Assembly: GCA_026008535.1 (NCBI GenBank) | Contig: BRKX01000001.1 | Location: 39,510,317 to 39,574,316 of the forward strand | Direction: 5' to 3' | DNA from: Perilla frutescens | Taxonomy: Eukaryota; Streptophyta; Magnoliopsida; Lamiales; Lamiaceae | DNA: 64,000 nucleotides | Shown here: positions 35,641 to 48,606 of the stretch, piece after piece | How the letters are laid out: each line of letters starts with the position of its first letter | Position numbering within the stretch: the stretch's first letter is position 1 | Position numbers and translations under genes: made by a program | The notes under the pieces: model-generated | Databases searched by the model: none | The model's input: the letters and a program-made list of their open reading frames with translations, nothing else | Told to the model about the DNA's origin: nothing

Positions 35641-36276
35641 TGCTGAAGTTCATCAGAAAGTTACTGAGTCATATAACCCTTACGGTTACAATTCTAACTC
35701 CCAAGATAAACATATAACTAGAGGGCAACTTGTTCTTGTCCTTTCTTTTGCTTTGGAAATTTATTATAACCCACAAGATTCTAACTGTCTATCTGGTAAA
35801 CCCACATATAATCTTTAGCCCTTTTGCATGTACTATAAAATAAGTTTCACTGTAGACAAGTGAGGCGTGGTCGTTTCGCGCTCAAAATAAATTTGTAACT
35901 CCTGTGCCCACAGAGAGCGTAACTAGCTCATGAGTACAGATCGATCCAACAAAGAGTTGTTGTGATTTCACATTCGAGTAACCAATCAAAAAAAGGGTTG
36001 GTTGTGTTGTCACCTTAACTGAAAATAAATCTGCAAAATAACACTAAAGAAAATATCAAATAATAAAGATTCCGGCATTTGAACTAGAATTAGGTTTAAA
36101 TATAAAACTACTCGATCATTGGCACACCGATTTTCATGCATGTTAAGTCACCCAGTTATGGAGACTGGATTCCTCTCTGCGTCTCCTTATTCATCCTTTC
36201 ATTTTAGGTTTAAAAGCGATTTCTCGTCAAGTAAACCCCTAACCTATCATACACCCCCGGTTCCCTAAAGAGATAT

Positions 36277-37376
36277 TGATGTGACCCGGAACCTATGGGA
36301 CACGACACGAACGACTTATGCGGAAGCTTAGGAACAAAACAACGTCAGATGCGTAAGGGATCAATACGAATAAAGAGAAAACACTAAAGACTCGACTAGG
36401 AAAGAACAAGACTCGAACGATTAAAGAACTTACTAGAATACGATGACATGAATTAGGACTCGATGTAGACACTTGATACGACTTGAGGGGGCTGGAATCA
36501 CGGCGGTGATGGTGATTTCGGCGGCGGATGATGGCGATATCGGAGGTAAGTTCAGCGGTGTTGTAGTGTTGTGGATTGGATAGATTCGGCGAACCCGTGT
36601 TGATAACTCGAACGCGCACGTCTAGCTTCTCCGGATAGCAATTCTCCCAAGTACTTAATATACCCTGAAGAATCTAAATAAGACTATTGATTTTCTAGAA
36701 CAATAGAATGGTTTGTGTATAATTAATCAACCAAAGGATCGGAGACAAAAGGGAGGAATAAATCTCAAACTCAAGCAATTGTCTAACTTTAAATGTAACA
36801 AATAGATGTCCTATATATACTAATAGGCTATGGACGAAAATTAGAGTCCTAATAACTAAAGAAATCGATCCTAACTAGTCCTAGTCAAACTAGGATTGTT
36901 ACCTTATCCAAAATCTGTTTTTAAGGTAAGAATCAAAAGATACCAAAAATAAAACTAGAAAAATCTATCTAGATAAAGATAAATCCCAAATTGACTTTGG
37001 GCCTTCTCAAACTCACCACATATGGACTTGGGCCTCTTATCTAACGTGTTGGACTATTATTGGATGAATCCACACGTTATTTTCAACGTCAACCCAGTCA
37101 GTATGCCCATACCGACTGTCTTCATACAATCTGGTCAGTATGCCCATACCGACTATCTTTATGCCTTCCTTCTCCATCATTAATTGATAGCATGTTGACC
37201 AATCTCGGGCTGAATATTTGATCTTCATGGGCTGTCCAACATATCTGAATATTTTCATGCACTTGTGTTCTTCAAATCTTGATCTCCAATCTTTAATCTT
37301 GAACAACATGATTATCTTTGAAGCTCTCAATGCTAGTCTTGGATTTGATTCTTTTATGCTTTTCGGGTTCGTATCA
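36277..37376 (-). mobile_element. Solo LTR, TGATACGAACC family
   Basis: On the minus strand it begins TGATACGAACCC and ends CGGGTCACATCA, 1100 bp, with perfect 5-bp duplications GATAT (36272-36276 and 37377-37381). A diverged second copy lies at 55063-56244. Both carry a TATATATAG box near the middle (36811 and 55791). No internal domain is present. Confidence 0.85.
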
Positions 37377-37822
37377 GATATAAATGAATAGACAACAGTG
37401 TGCCCTAGACGAACCCAAGTTTATTATGTTTACCGATTCCTCGTGTGCCCATAATAACTCATCGATTCTCTTATTACTATATGAACCAACATACAATCAT
37501 GATTCGCCAATTCAATTAATAGTGGTGTGCTCTCTATGTCTAACGAGTTATCAACCACATTGGACATTTCAGACACACTCACGTGGAACAGATTCAAGAA
37601 TCAACAGAAATCTATCATGCATTACTATACCTATTTTGGCCTCACGAGTCCAGATTTATACTTAAACTATTTATATTGTTCAAACACCGGAATTAAAGAT
37701 CTAGCCAAGCATGCTAGATAAAACTAAAATTGTAGAAATGAAAGACATAATTTAAAATGAAAACTTACTGAATTAAATGAGCAAAAATACTCAACAACAA
37801 CGTTGAGAACATAAATAAATCC

Positions 37823-38330
37823 TATGGATGGGTCGGTACGATATACCGAAAATTTCATACCGTACCATATACCGTACCAAAATTTCGATATTGAAAAATT
37901 CCATACCGTTCTCATACCGAAACTTTCGGTATACCGAACTTTGGTATACCGAAGTTTCGGTATACGCCGTAACAGATATTGATATCATACTGATATTTTC
38001 GGTATACCGTATCATACCGATATTATACGATATACCGAACATACCGAACTTCTAAGGTATACCAAACTTTAACGATATATCGAAAATATTGAAATTTTAA
38101 GGTATGCCGATATACCGTACCGTACCGAGACATCAATATACCATCTGTATACCGGTATACTATGGAGTTTTGGTATACCATAATTTTTAAAACTTCATAC
38201 TGTTACCGTACCGAAAATTCATGGTACGGTATCATACCGTACCGAAAATCTCGATATACCGAAGATTCGATATTTTCGGTATTTTTTCAGTATGATAAGT
38301 GCGGTATTTCGGTATATTTCCCCACCCTTA
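37823..38330. mobile_element. hAT-type MITE built of GGTATACCG repeats
   Basis: The ends TATGGATGGGTCGG and the inverse of CCCCACCCTTA are similar and are flanked by a perfect 8-bp duplication ATAAATCC (37815-37822 and 38331-38338). The body is made of dozens of overlapping CGGTATACCG-type palindromes. The TA(R)GGGTGGG terminus and 8-bp duplication fit hAT MITEs. Open frames on both strands over it encode only Tyr/Ile/Arg-rich strings and are not genes. Confidence 0.85.
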
Positions 38331-38517
38331 ATAAATCCTAGTTCCCAATAACATAAAGCGTATTGGATTGTTTTTGCTGCCTCGGCAGCGTGCAGATATA
38401 ACAAGAACTTAAAGTAAATTATAGCAGTGTTTCGGCCTCCAAAAGCTTACATTTCCAGAAAATAAAACATGTTTAAATAGATACATTTTCGAATTCAAAT
38501 TTCCCTCACAGGCGGGG

Positions 38518-40995
38518 TGTAACGCCCCAAACCACTCCGTTTGGCCACGTCACTTAACATACAATTTACTTACTTATTTTTGTGTGCTTATTTTAATATG
38601 AGCGGAAGCTGAGGTCAATTAGTATGATAAGGCATAATAAGGTAAGGCATCATAATTCTCAATATAAATTTTTCACAATTAAAGCATGCAATCTATCATA
38701 TCTATTAAGTAGAAGCATCGTGTAAGCCCATCTACAAAACCATACAATCATCTAACCTATCGGGCTCATAGGTCTTACACAACCCGCCCGTCTATCACCT
38801 TAAATTAACATACATAGCATAAAGGTTCATTGACATAATTCGCACATAGGAGGCTCCAAGGTCGAACGACCCGCCTTTAAAATGTTTTGCATAATATCAA
38901 GTTAAATACATCATAACTACAAAATAGGGCTATTCCCATCCCCAATGATCATTGATCATAAAAACAAAAGGAGAATGATTAATGTAATATTAACAATGTG
39001 AGTATTTCAAAAAAAGAGCATGCGAAAATAAACACAAGCTTGTGGGGGTTCCCTTGTGTTCACAACGCTCCTACTCGGGCCTCGACTCCTCAACCTGAAA
39101 TTCATTGAATGAATGGGGTGAGTATTTAATAACATACTCAGTGGGGAACACTGTAAACAGTTATAGCCAATTGCATAAGTGAAAATATAACATATGGATA
39201 CTTCTTTACTTTTGTGGAGACTAGCCTCAACCCCGTAGGGTCCAAACATCATGATGCCCCTGTTAATGAACGTCTTCGCTGTAGGGATGCCTGCATGCTT
39301 ATTATCCCCATGGAGGACATTAACAAGTCTATCTCGATCCCGAAGGACCTCTTTATCGACCCCGAAGGATCTTTTTCATTTCACCAGTCCGAAGACCCTT
39401 CATACTTATATAATCAAAGCACAACAATAACTATAACTTTACACGTGTTCACAGTTTAGAGTTACCCCACCTTATGAGACACTTTCAAAATCCTTAACCT
39501 TTGAAATGCTTCCTTGCCATGCACAAGTCGTCCACCTCGAACCCCAATACGTCACCAAGCACCTTTAAATTCCCTTTCTCATTTTAGATGTCGAATTATA
39601 CAATTATTTCATAATTTTTGACCAAACACATGTTTTACATGCTTTAAGATTTTGCATACATATCCACATGCATAATCATGGATATTCAAGCTCATACTAT
39701 GATTTTGGACTCAAATTACATATTAAAACTCTTTGAGACATTTAATCGAACACGTTGCGTGCACTCATTTAAACCACAAGGACAAGACTCAATTTAAATC
39801 CTTTGAACTCAACATTTCAAATACAAACACCTCCACCATAGGGCTCTAACATACATGAAAATCAACTACATACAACCATCACAACACTTCCAATCAACTA
39901 TCAACATATTAAGAGGAAATTAGGGCAAAAATCCAAAGCCTAGTAATACTAAACCATAGGAATCTCAATTTAACAACACACGTGGCTTCAAGAATGTAAA
40001 TAAATCATATGTTTGAGATATCAAAGCATGAGGATCAATAGAATCGAAAAGCCCTAAATTTTGGATATGATCCCTATGTTCAAAACAACAAGAAATGGAG
40101 CTTAATCATCAAGAGGGAAGTGGTATGAGATTACCTTAGATGATGGATGATGATGATAGAATCCACTCCCAAAAGTTGAAGAATTTCTTGAGAGATCTTT
40201 GGGAGAAAATCGCCCAAGTGTGAAGAAAATGGAGAAAAATAGGTGAAGTGTGGTATTTAAAGGATGAAAATTCCGAAGAAGGGCGCGACCTAAAGGGGTC
40301 GCGTTTGGAAGTTGCATTTGAAAAACACTGTGAGGTGTGACTCAAGGAGATCGTGTTTACAGGTCGCGTTTGAGCCGAAGAAAAATGGCTCTCTGAAGCT
40401 GATGGCACGCGACCAAAATGTCGCGTTTCAAGGTCGCGTTGCAGACCCTCTCCGGACGCGACTTGAAGGAGGTCGCGTTTACCAGTCGTGTCTCGGCATC
40501 ACTACGAGGCGCAACTCTGTACACTCGCGCTTATGGGTCGCGCTTCAGACCCGATTTGGTTTTCGAATTCAGTCCAACTCCCGGACATTTCCAACTCTAT
40601 TTAACTTTCTAATTTAAACATAACTTAAACTTAAATTTTAAAAACACATTTAATACACAACTTAAATTTCCAAAACATGATAATTGCACATTTAATACAT
40701 ACACCGAAAAAGCAGGGGGTTCAAGGTATGGCAAAACAAAAAATTAAATATAATTACACTCATTCACTATCATATAACTCGATAAATTTTTTTAAATATT
40801 AAAATGTTAACATGTGTTATACACTCAGTATAATATCACCGTGCTTAAGACGTATCGGCTCGAGTAGGACAACCTGAAATAAAACAACAGCATAATACAA
40901 ACATACACACATGATCAATATTCAACAATATTAACTCAAAAATCATTTACTAAAATTATGATTTATAATTTAGCAAAAAGGGTTGGGGTATTACA
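38518..40995 (-). mobile_element. Solo LTR, probably gypsy (Tekay-like)
   Basis: TGTAACGCCCC at the left and GGGGTATTACA at the right lie between perfect 5-bp duplications CGGGG (38513-38517 and 40996-41000). On the minus strand a TATA-like CTTTAAATAC (40253-40262) is preceded by about nine GTCGCG/CGCGAC motifs (40275-40550). A CCCACTGAGTA module and a TTTCAGGTTGAG lie further on, shared with the solo LTR at 57192. At 2478 bp with no internal region, it is a solo LTR. Frames over the GC-rich part are incidental. Confidence 0.9.
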
Positions 40996-41000
40996 CGGGG

Positions 41001-41531
41001 CCTTCAACTGGCTTCCAGGATTGGCGTGCCCATCGCAACTAACTGGATAAACATTATCCAGTTCATTGATCAAATCTCTATTTTTTAGGGATTGAGTTTA
41101 TCTCTTAATTCTCATGCCTCCTAAGAGTCCAACTTCACCCAAACTCTCATCAGATATGCATCTACTCTTTATGCCTCTTGATTCCAATTGAATTCTGGTT
41201 TTCCTGCACGTGCCTATTTCAGGTCTGTGGTCGAGTCTGCACGAGTAATGTGGGCATGACATCATATAGTCAGCTTCATCCATCTCTAATATGCCCATTC
41301 TGCCTTCCGAATCTAGGATGAATGCTGAAGAAGTTTCCTGTGCCTCTGAATGATTTTTATTGCTTGGATTGTGCTTGAAATGCTAGGCAAAATGCCTCTT
41401 TCGCCAAACTCGACCTCCTGAAGTGCCCTGGACCCCAAACCTAGTTCTTTTCGACTCAAAACAAACTAAAAAGGACATTTATATCGAATAAAATGTCCAT
41501 AAAAACACGAAATAAATGGACTTATCAACAA
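41001..41531 (-). mobile_element. Gypsy-type LTR fragment
   Basis: The minus strand starts TGTTGATAAGTCCATTTATT, a common start of plant gypsy LTRs. Its other end was not found; the segment may continue left of the inserted solo LTR at 38518. Confidence 0.4.
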
Positions 41532-41749
41532 ATGTCTCATAGAGGGTTACACTAAAATTTGTTTACTTTGCCAAAAAGCAAATCAAGTGTCTATTTTCGT
41601 TTCTCGAATAACATGCCAAACGAAATCACATTTAATATACATTAGGGTATCAGAGTTAAGCATAATATCATATTCTTATGATCGTTAGAACACAAATATA
41701 TATCTAGCTTTTCTCAAAACCTTTGCATCTAACCGTTTGGATAACAATA

Positions 41750-42110
41750 TCTCTAAATCTGATAGTATTTTCTCATTGTTCCCAATAATATAGATAGTAT
41801 CTACGTATAGTATTTTAGATTACCACCACGCTTCCATCACACTTCTTATATAATTTTTTCTCATCTGAATATTGATCAAATCCATGGATTTCTTGATCAA
41901 AAGATGAATGCTCATCAGTTTTTAATCTTTCTTGAGTCACATAAATATAAGCCACGTAGGTGGACGTTTACAATTAAAACTCTTAAGCTTGTAAATTATA
42001 TGTTTTTGGAATCTTTCAATAAATCCCATTGGTTGCTTTGTGTAGATGTTTTACTCAAGATTTCTATTTAAGGAAAGTTGTTTTGACATCTATCTTCCAA
42101 TCTCATAAAA
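41750..42110 (-). pseudogene. Reverse transcriptase remnant of the old copia element
   Basis: Read on the minus strand, a VKTTFL motif (about 42071-42090, like the copia VDVKTAFLNG) is followed by a QPMGF-like segment. The catalytic box appears as LYVDT (41799-41807), where the family has YVDD. At least one frameshift and several stops lie between. The order and spacing fit RVT_2 of copia elements. Confidence 0.7.
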
Positions 42111-43322
42111 CTTAAGATATGATTTAGATAAAAGAATCTGCATAAAACAGCTTGAAAGTTCTCACTTTCCAGTTCTATCATTTCTTTTGTGTACTGATCT
42201 ACATGCATTCAATGATTTTACTCCATAAGGTGGATCTGCAAGCTCCAAAACATTTAAATTTGCCAAAATACTATCTGAATTGCTTTATTTTAGTTCTAGG
42301 AATTAAATTCCAGTTCGTCCGGGACTTAAATCCAAAGATTCTCCCACGAATAATAAACTCCCACTAGAATAAATCCATTCAGATACTTGTGTATTTTCTG
42401 TGACATATTTGTGTAGTTACTGGTGGTTCTATCTCTTGTACACTTGGTACTGAAAACAACATTTCACCTCTCATTTCCTTTAGAACAAAAATTGTTCATG
42501 GGCTCGTAATTATATAATCTTCCTATGAGATAGAGTTAGCTGTGTAAACAACGACCCTCAAATCTCTTAGAACTACATAATTTATCTTTTGTTTATCTAG
42601 AATTTCTTACAAACAAAAATAGTTCTAAACATAACATACATAGTAATTTCCAAGGCATATTCATAAACGAATTTTAAAATTAAATAACTCATTATCAATC
42701 TAATTATCTCTAAAACAACTTCACTCTTTCACACCATTTTACCATTTCGTTTAAGGAATTTCAAGGTGTAATCACTGGACATTTAATCCCAACTTCTGAT
42801 AAATAATCTATTACTATCCCAAGATATATGCAACACTACTTTTAAACAGCAGTGTTTAAATACATTTGTCATGATGTTTCTGTGTTTAAATTTTGTATTC
42901 AGTTTTGACGATACATCAAAATGTATTAAAAAAATTTGAATAAATGTTTTATAAATAAAATAAAATTCAAACTAATCTCTTGTAATGGATTTTTATAAAT
43001 CAGATTTGAATCATCTCTAACTTATCTTTTAGCTTATATTCACTGTGGCCTTGAAGGACCGCATTCGTCATTTACTCTCCAAATCAAATCCATTGATCAG
43101 AAAAGACTTAACTTGTAATGACCCTATAGGTCCATCTATTACCAACCTTTGAATTATACTAAAGTAAAATTCCAACCAATCTTCATAAGCTAAATGTATG
43201 TTTAGTTCATTTGTGAAGTTTATCTTTTAGAATTAGACAATGAATTATTTATTGCACTTAAGATGGATAAATAAGATTCTAAGGTTCATAAATTGTCAAC
43301 TAATGTGCCACCATAGACAAAA
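42111..43322 (-). other. Degenerate internal region of the old copia element
   Basis: Coding-like but stop-ridden minus-strand DNA between the RT remnant and the inserted element at 43328. No motif is secure. Confidence 0.35.
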
Positions 43323-43327
43323 CAGTT

Positions 43328-45656
43328 TTTTGGTCCCGGGGCGAGTCAGAATCATTTTAGAGGGGGTGAATAAACTGATTACAAAACTGAACTAGATGCG
43401 GAATATTAAGGGCCCATTTTGACTGGCAAATATCATCCGTACTATGTGTAGATCAGTTGAGAAGATCTGCTAGCTCGAAGTACTGTGTGTGCTTATAGTG
43501 TGTAGTTAAAAATATGCAACTGAACTGAAATGTAAAGTAGAGCACACAACAGTTTATAGAGGTTCGAAGCTCAACTTCTACGTCCTCTCTACCTTTCGCA
43601 GAAGGGCAATCCACTATGCAAGTGTAAAGTTCCTTTATTACAGTTACACAGTGAAGACAGTTGCTATCCTGGAAGCTGCACTCTCAACTTCCTCAGCTGG
43701 TAGGTCGACAGCTCACACTTGCGATCTCCAATTGCTCGCTGGAGAGATAAGGTGCTATTATCCGTCTTTTCACGATTTTAGATCTCGCTCAATCTTCAAG
43801 AATACAGTCTTGAAACTGGTATCAACTGGGTTGCTCCTTTGCGCGTCTGCGTCTGAGCTGGGGTAGTTGATCACTTAAGCATGGTGACTGAGAGCACAAC
43901 TCTGGTTAGAAATATTCAACAGCTAGCTCAAAGAGCGTTAAGGCTCATTCTCATCAGTTGGAACTTTTGATTTTCTGAGTTCTTTGAGCGTGAGGCTTTA
44001 GTGCTTCGGCGAACGTCTTCGCGGAAAGGCTTAACTAAAGTGCTCTCTAAATTCTAAAAAGTCCCGCGGTCTTCTCTGGGATAGCTCACCTTTTAAAGAT
44101 AGGTGAGTTGTTGACCGGTGGTGATCACTGTTGGATTATAAATGAAAAGGCCAGTTGCAAGGCTTTTCATTTAATGGGGCTGGTGGATTGCCATTGCTCT
44201 TCTGACGAGCTTTTACTTCAAGATCTCGCTTGCATTAACTTTAAGATCTTCTTTGGCTTATCTAAATTTCAGTTGCGGCACCCTTTATGATCTTTAGTTC
44301 TGAGCTTCGTCTGGCAGCTGGAATCTTTAGTTCTTTTGTCTGTCAATTCTGTGTGTCCCTTGGCAGTTTGAAAAGCTTCAGTTAAGATCATCTTCAGCTG
44401 GTGATTCTGGGCTTGGGCTTGATTCCTTCTGAGCTCCAGTTTGCTTCTGCTTCAGCTGGTAATTTGAACCAATGTTCTTTAGCTGGAATTTTGGACTTGT
44501 GTCCCTTCAGGTAGAACTTTCATTGACTAGTCTTCAGTTCGGTTGCTGGCGCTTCATCAGTTGGACTTCAGAACTGATGCATCTTTAGCTGTTGTTCTTC
44601 GAATTGGTGCTTCATCAGTTTGAACATCATTCTTTAGCTGGTATTTTTGAGCTGGTATTTTCCATCAGCTTGTACCTCGGTCTTCTCTTCAGTTGGTATG
44701 GTCCTTCAACTTAAATGTCCTAAGCTGGTATTTCCTTCAGCATGGATCTTTAGACTTGGTACATTTCTTCAGCTGGTACATTTCTTCAGCTGGAATATCT
44801 TGAGCTGGTATTTTCTTCAGCTCATGATTGTCCTCTCTTCGGCTGACAGTTTTTATCAATTGATGTCATCGTGGACTGGCATGTTCATTAGTTCAAACTG
44901 ATGTGCTCTTCAACTGGTATTTCTTCAGTCGGGAATGGTCTAGAACTAGCATGTCCCTCAGTTCTCGTCCTTCAGCTGGTATTCCCTTCAGCTGGGATCT
45001 TCCTTTGACTGGAACATTTCTTCAGCCGGTATTGGACTAGAACTAGTATGTGCTTCAGTTTTCTTCAATTGGGACTTCTCTTCAGCTGGTAATGGCCTTA
45101 AACTGGTATTGGCTTCAGTTCTCTTCAGCTGGTGGCGGCCTAGAACTTGTATGTGCTTCAGGTCTCTTTAGCTGGGACTTTCCTTTAGCTAGTGGCGGCC
45201 TAGAACTGGTATGTGCTTTAGTTCTCTTCAGCTAGGACTTTCCTTCAGCTGGTGGCGGCTTAGAACTGGCATTGGCTTCAGTTCTCTTCACTTGGAACAT
45301 CTCTTCAGCTGGTGACGGCCTAGAACTGGCATTGGCTTTAGTTCTCTTCAGCTGGTGACAACCTAGAATTGGCATTGGCTTCAGTTCATCACTGTAGACT
45401 GGTGGCAGTTGATACATTTTCTCTCTGGTACCTGCAACTTCTAGTTTGCCTTGCTGATTATTCTAGCAAGCTACAATCTTCTTTTTCTCTAATCTTCTCT
45501 CTTCTTTCACACGAATTGATCATATCTATTGGCTTGATAGCTTTGACTCTGTATGATCATCTTTAGTTTTCTGCTTCATTTCAGTTCATATTTTGACATC
45601 TTTTGACATCTTATCAAAACCCCTTGTAAGAAAAACGTTGATAGTTTTTCCTAACA
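43328..45656 (-). repeat. 3' LTR of the non-autonomous element
   Basis: 2329 bp. On the minus strand it starts TGTTAGGAAAAAC and ends at GGGACCAAAA, where the other LTR has GGACCAACA. It keeps about 270 bp (roughly 43838-44130) missing from the 5' LTR, including a TTTAAAAGGTGAG TATA-like stretch. Plus-strand CTTCAGCTGG occurs many times. Confidence 0.9.
45010..45420. repeat. ~60-bp minisatellite in the 3' LTR
   Basis: About seven units, each with TTCAGCTGGTGGCGGCCTAG, AACTGGCATTGGCTTCAG and GTTCTC. Some units are 43 bp because they lack a segment. Confidence 0.85.
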
Positions 45657-45670
45657 ATTTCTCCCATTTT
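45657..45670 (-). other. PPT of the non-autonomous element
   Basis: The minus strand reads AAAATGGGAGAAAT immediately before the 3' LTR. Confidence 0.7.
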
Positions 45671-46099
45671 GATCATGTCCAAAACATGGCAAAATTGAGC
45701 AATGATGGAAGAACTGATTGAGAAATTTTTGAGCTGTGTAGCAAAGACACAATCAAGTAAGAAAACTTGTAGCTAAGAAACTGCTTTTGTAAATTTATTA
45801 TATATCTTTCAATCTACTACAGTTTGTTTTTCTTTTCTTTTTCTCTTCAGTTTCTAGCTCTTCAGTTGTTGCGCTTCTTCAGCTGGTATCTCATCTTCTT
45901 CTTCACCTATTCCACCAATTGCTAGGCTCTCCTCTTTCTCTGGCACTAACATTTCTCCAGACTTTCCCTGTGACAAATGTCACTGTACAACTCCCCAATC
46001 TTCCCTTTGAAGCTGATGCCTCTCTTCTCGAATAGTTCCTACAGTCCTCACTTCTTCCCTATGAGGCTGTACTTTCTCTGGACACTACGAGGGTTCCCT

Positions 46100-47725
46100 T
46101 TAAATCTCATCCCAGAGACTCAAAAATTGTCTTCCATCATTTTTTTCCTCAATTTCTTCAATCTCTTCCTCCTTTTTGGCATCATCCAAAAGGGTGTGCA
46201 TGTGTAGATTGAAGGATGGAATGAGAACATTTGGTAATAAGCTAAAAGTTATAGCTAGGTTACCTTCAAATAGGGAAGGAAATGGCTGTTCCCTTGTTGG
46301 TGAGCGTAGCCAGTTTAAGGCTTCTTCAGTTGGCATGAACTGCCGGAGATCTGATAAAGGAGATTGAACTAGGTGTTCAGTTGTCATCATGACCAACCTT
46401 GGGAGTAGATCTTCAGTTGGAGGTGGGTGGTTGAACATCATAGGTGTGGAGGATGAGTTGGATGGCTCTGCAAATGGAAGTGGAGCTGTGGCAGGTACTC
46501 CATTTCGGATTCGGTTGATTATTGAATGCATGATCTTTGAGAGAGTGGGAGTGGCCATTGATAGATGATTTATCCAGTTCCTGCTCCAAAGTCCTTCTTG
46601 ACTCTAGAAAAATCGTCCCTTCTTGTCAAGCAATGCAAACATAACTGCTTCATCAACATGATATCTCCATAATAACCATCTAAGATATCTCCTCAGTTGA
46701 TTGAAGAGGTTGGAGTCATATCTCTCTAGAAGCTGAAAGCTGCTGAGCAGATTAGCGAGAGAGTTGTTGAAGCTTTCTTCAACACCATCCGTGTAGTGGG
46801 TTTCAGCTGGTATAGACTCAGCTGACGCAGTTGATTCTGTGGTCATGTCGTCATCTGATATAAGCTACTTTCCTCGACTATTTGAAGTTGGTTCAGTCGG
46901 AGTGGAGGGGCCTTCTTCTGCAATGCGCTGCCTCCTTGATCGTGGGACAAAAGGTTTGAGATTATTTCTTCTTTTGACAAAGATTGTGGGGAGATAATCT
47001 CTCTTGTCCAGCAACTCGCCTCTCTGATTGAGAAAGTGGATCTGATTGATGATGATCATGGTTATCCTGTTAAGAAACCCCAGTTTCTCTGTGAATATTC
47101 CAGTTTGATGGTCAAAGTTGACCTTGCGAACATTCTGGCGTAGTTGGGATAGCACATACGATGCCTAGTCAACTCTGCATCGGTTGTAAATGAGTGCCAT
47201 CGGGTGAGCATTGTCGGTGTTGAAATGAGTATAGTCCAGATTGCTTCTCAGGTAATGGATGACTATATCTTGGAGTTGGATGAACTCCGGCCGAAGACTG
47301 TCCTCCAGTCTGTGAGAGTGGTCATTATGCTCGAGTCTTGGATTCGTCCATTGACGCCACAAATCTGTATGGTTTGGCATGACTATGGTCTCTGCCTGTT
47401 CACCTATTCCAGAAAGATGAAGTGACTCCATCACAATTTCCTTGGTGATCACGATCGGATTTTCTCTGACTGTTGAGATTATGTTGCCATCTTCTGCGAT
47501 GTCTGAGAAGATATAGAATTCGGCAACTGCCTCTGGAAAGCATCGTCCAAATCTTGGACCTCGTGTGAGAAATTGAAAGAGTCCACTTTCCTCCGCTACT
47601 GAGATTAAGCGATGAAACAAGTCAGGCTTAAGTCTTTCCATCGTGAAGTCCGGTTCTACAAACTTGTCTCTTTTGAGGTTGAGAGCAAGCCTAGTTGGGT
47701 CGATCTATTGAGCGGGCAGTTCCAT
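46100..47725 (-). pseudogene. Accessory ORF copy 2, plant-transposon-protein-like
   Basis: One frame runs from ATG 47725 to 46100 (about 540 codons), broken only by stops at 47705, 47165, 46865 and 46604, with no frameshift. The N-terminal part has a GLFxFL...GPRFG motif, an FPEAVAEFY motif and a HLSGIG motif, the usual start of the domain annotated as putative plant transposon protein. A WRQW, LRP and SQLRQ pattern follows, then a basic RSRRQR stretch and a Ser/Thr/Pro-rich tail with an acidic Glu/Lys coiled end. The stop at 47165 lies where copy 1 has TGG, so it is a simple G-to-A decay. The function of this family is unknown; it sits where Sirevirus-like elements carry an extra ORF. Confidence 0.78.
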
Positions 47726-48606
47726 TCTTTGATGGAATTTTTGAGAGAGAATGAAAGTATTAGAGAGAAAGGATGCAAAGAAAATGCATGAGGAATTTGA
47801 GTTTGATCTGAAGCTTGGATCAATATCTCCTTAGCATTTAAAGAAGCTTTACATGCATGTACTTTGAGTTCACTTGAGTACGCATAAACTGATCAGTTTT
47901 AAATGGATTTGACTGATTTGCAGCTGGCATAAATGAAATGATCATCTCAGCCGTCAACAAGGTTAGCTTCAACTTGTAGATCAGCGATTGATATTTCATC
48001 CATTTGAAAATGGGGTAGTTGCAATAAATAGCAAATATTTTATGCAGGATTTTGCTATTTATTTCCCTCAGGCTATCAACTTACTTTCCACTTTAGTGAT
48101 TGATTTTGCTCAGTAGCATTAAAGACTTGCTATCTTGAGGGATCTCCCATTTGAAAATAATGCTCGTTAGATCACGATGACATTAATGATGTGGAATAAG
48201 TTTAAAGATTATGATCAATTTAAACTTTTCCTTGGTAGTTGGGCTACCCCGTCCAACTGATGACTATTTTGGTGAACTGATGATGTTGCAACTGATCAAT
48301 CAGTTCTAGTCATATCTCCTTCTTGGCCCTTGGAACTGATTCATCACTGAACTGATGAGATCAGTTGTTGAACTGCTGGATCATATCTCAGTCAATTTTC
48401 TCTTCTTGAGGGGCCGAACTGGATACCCTTCACTGCTCTTGTCAGGGCAGTTTGACCTCTTTTTCTTGGAGGCAGATCCAGTTTCTTTAGCAGGCGTCTC
48501 TGGCCTTGTTTTTTTTCATAGATCGACTTCGGTGCTTAGCTTCAGTGGATGTGACCCTTCGCCCTCTGTTCAAGTCCCTTATTGAGGATGAATTGTGCTG
48601 AACTTC
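47726..48606 (-). other. Spacer between the two accessory ORFs
   Basis: AT-rich with no recognisable domain. Short minus-strand frames at 48607-48810 (Pro/Glu/Thr-rich) may be the tail of copy 1. Confidence 0.4.

Noticed and set aside
37791..38404. Several frames over the GGTATACCG stretch
   Set aside because: This is a palindrome-built hAT MITE, so similar strings appear on both strands.
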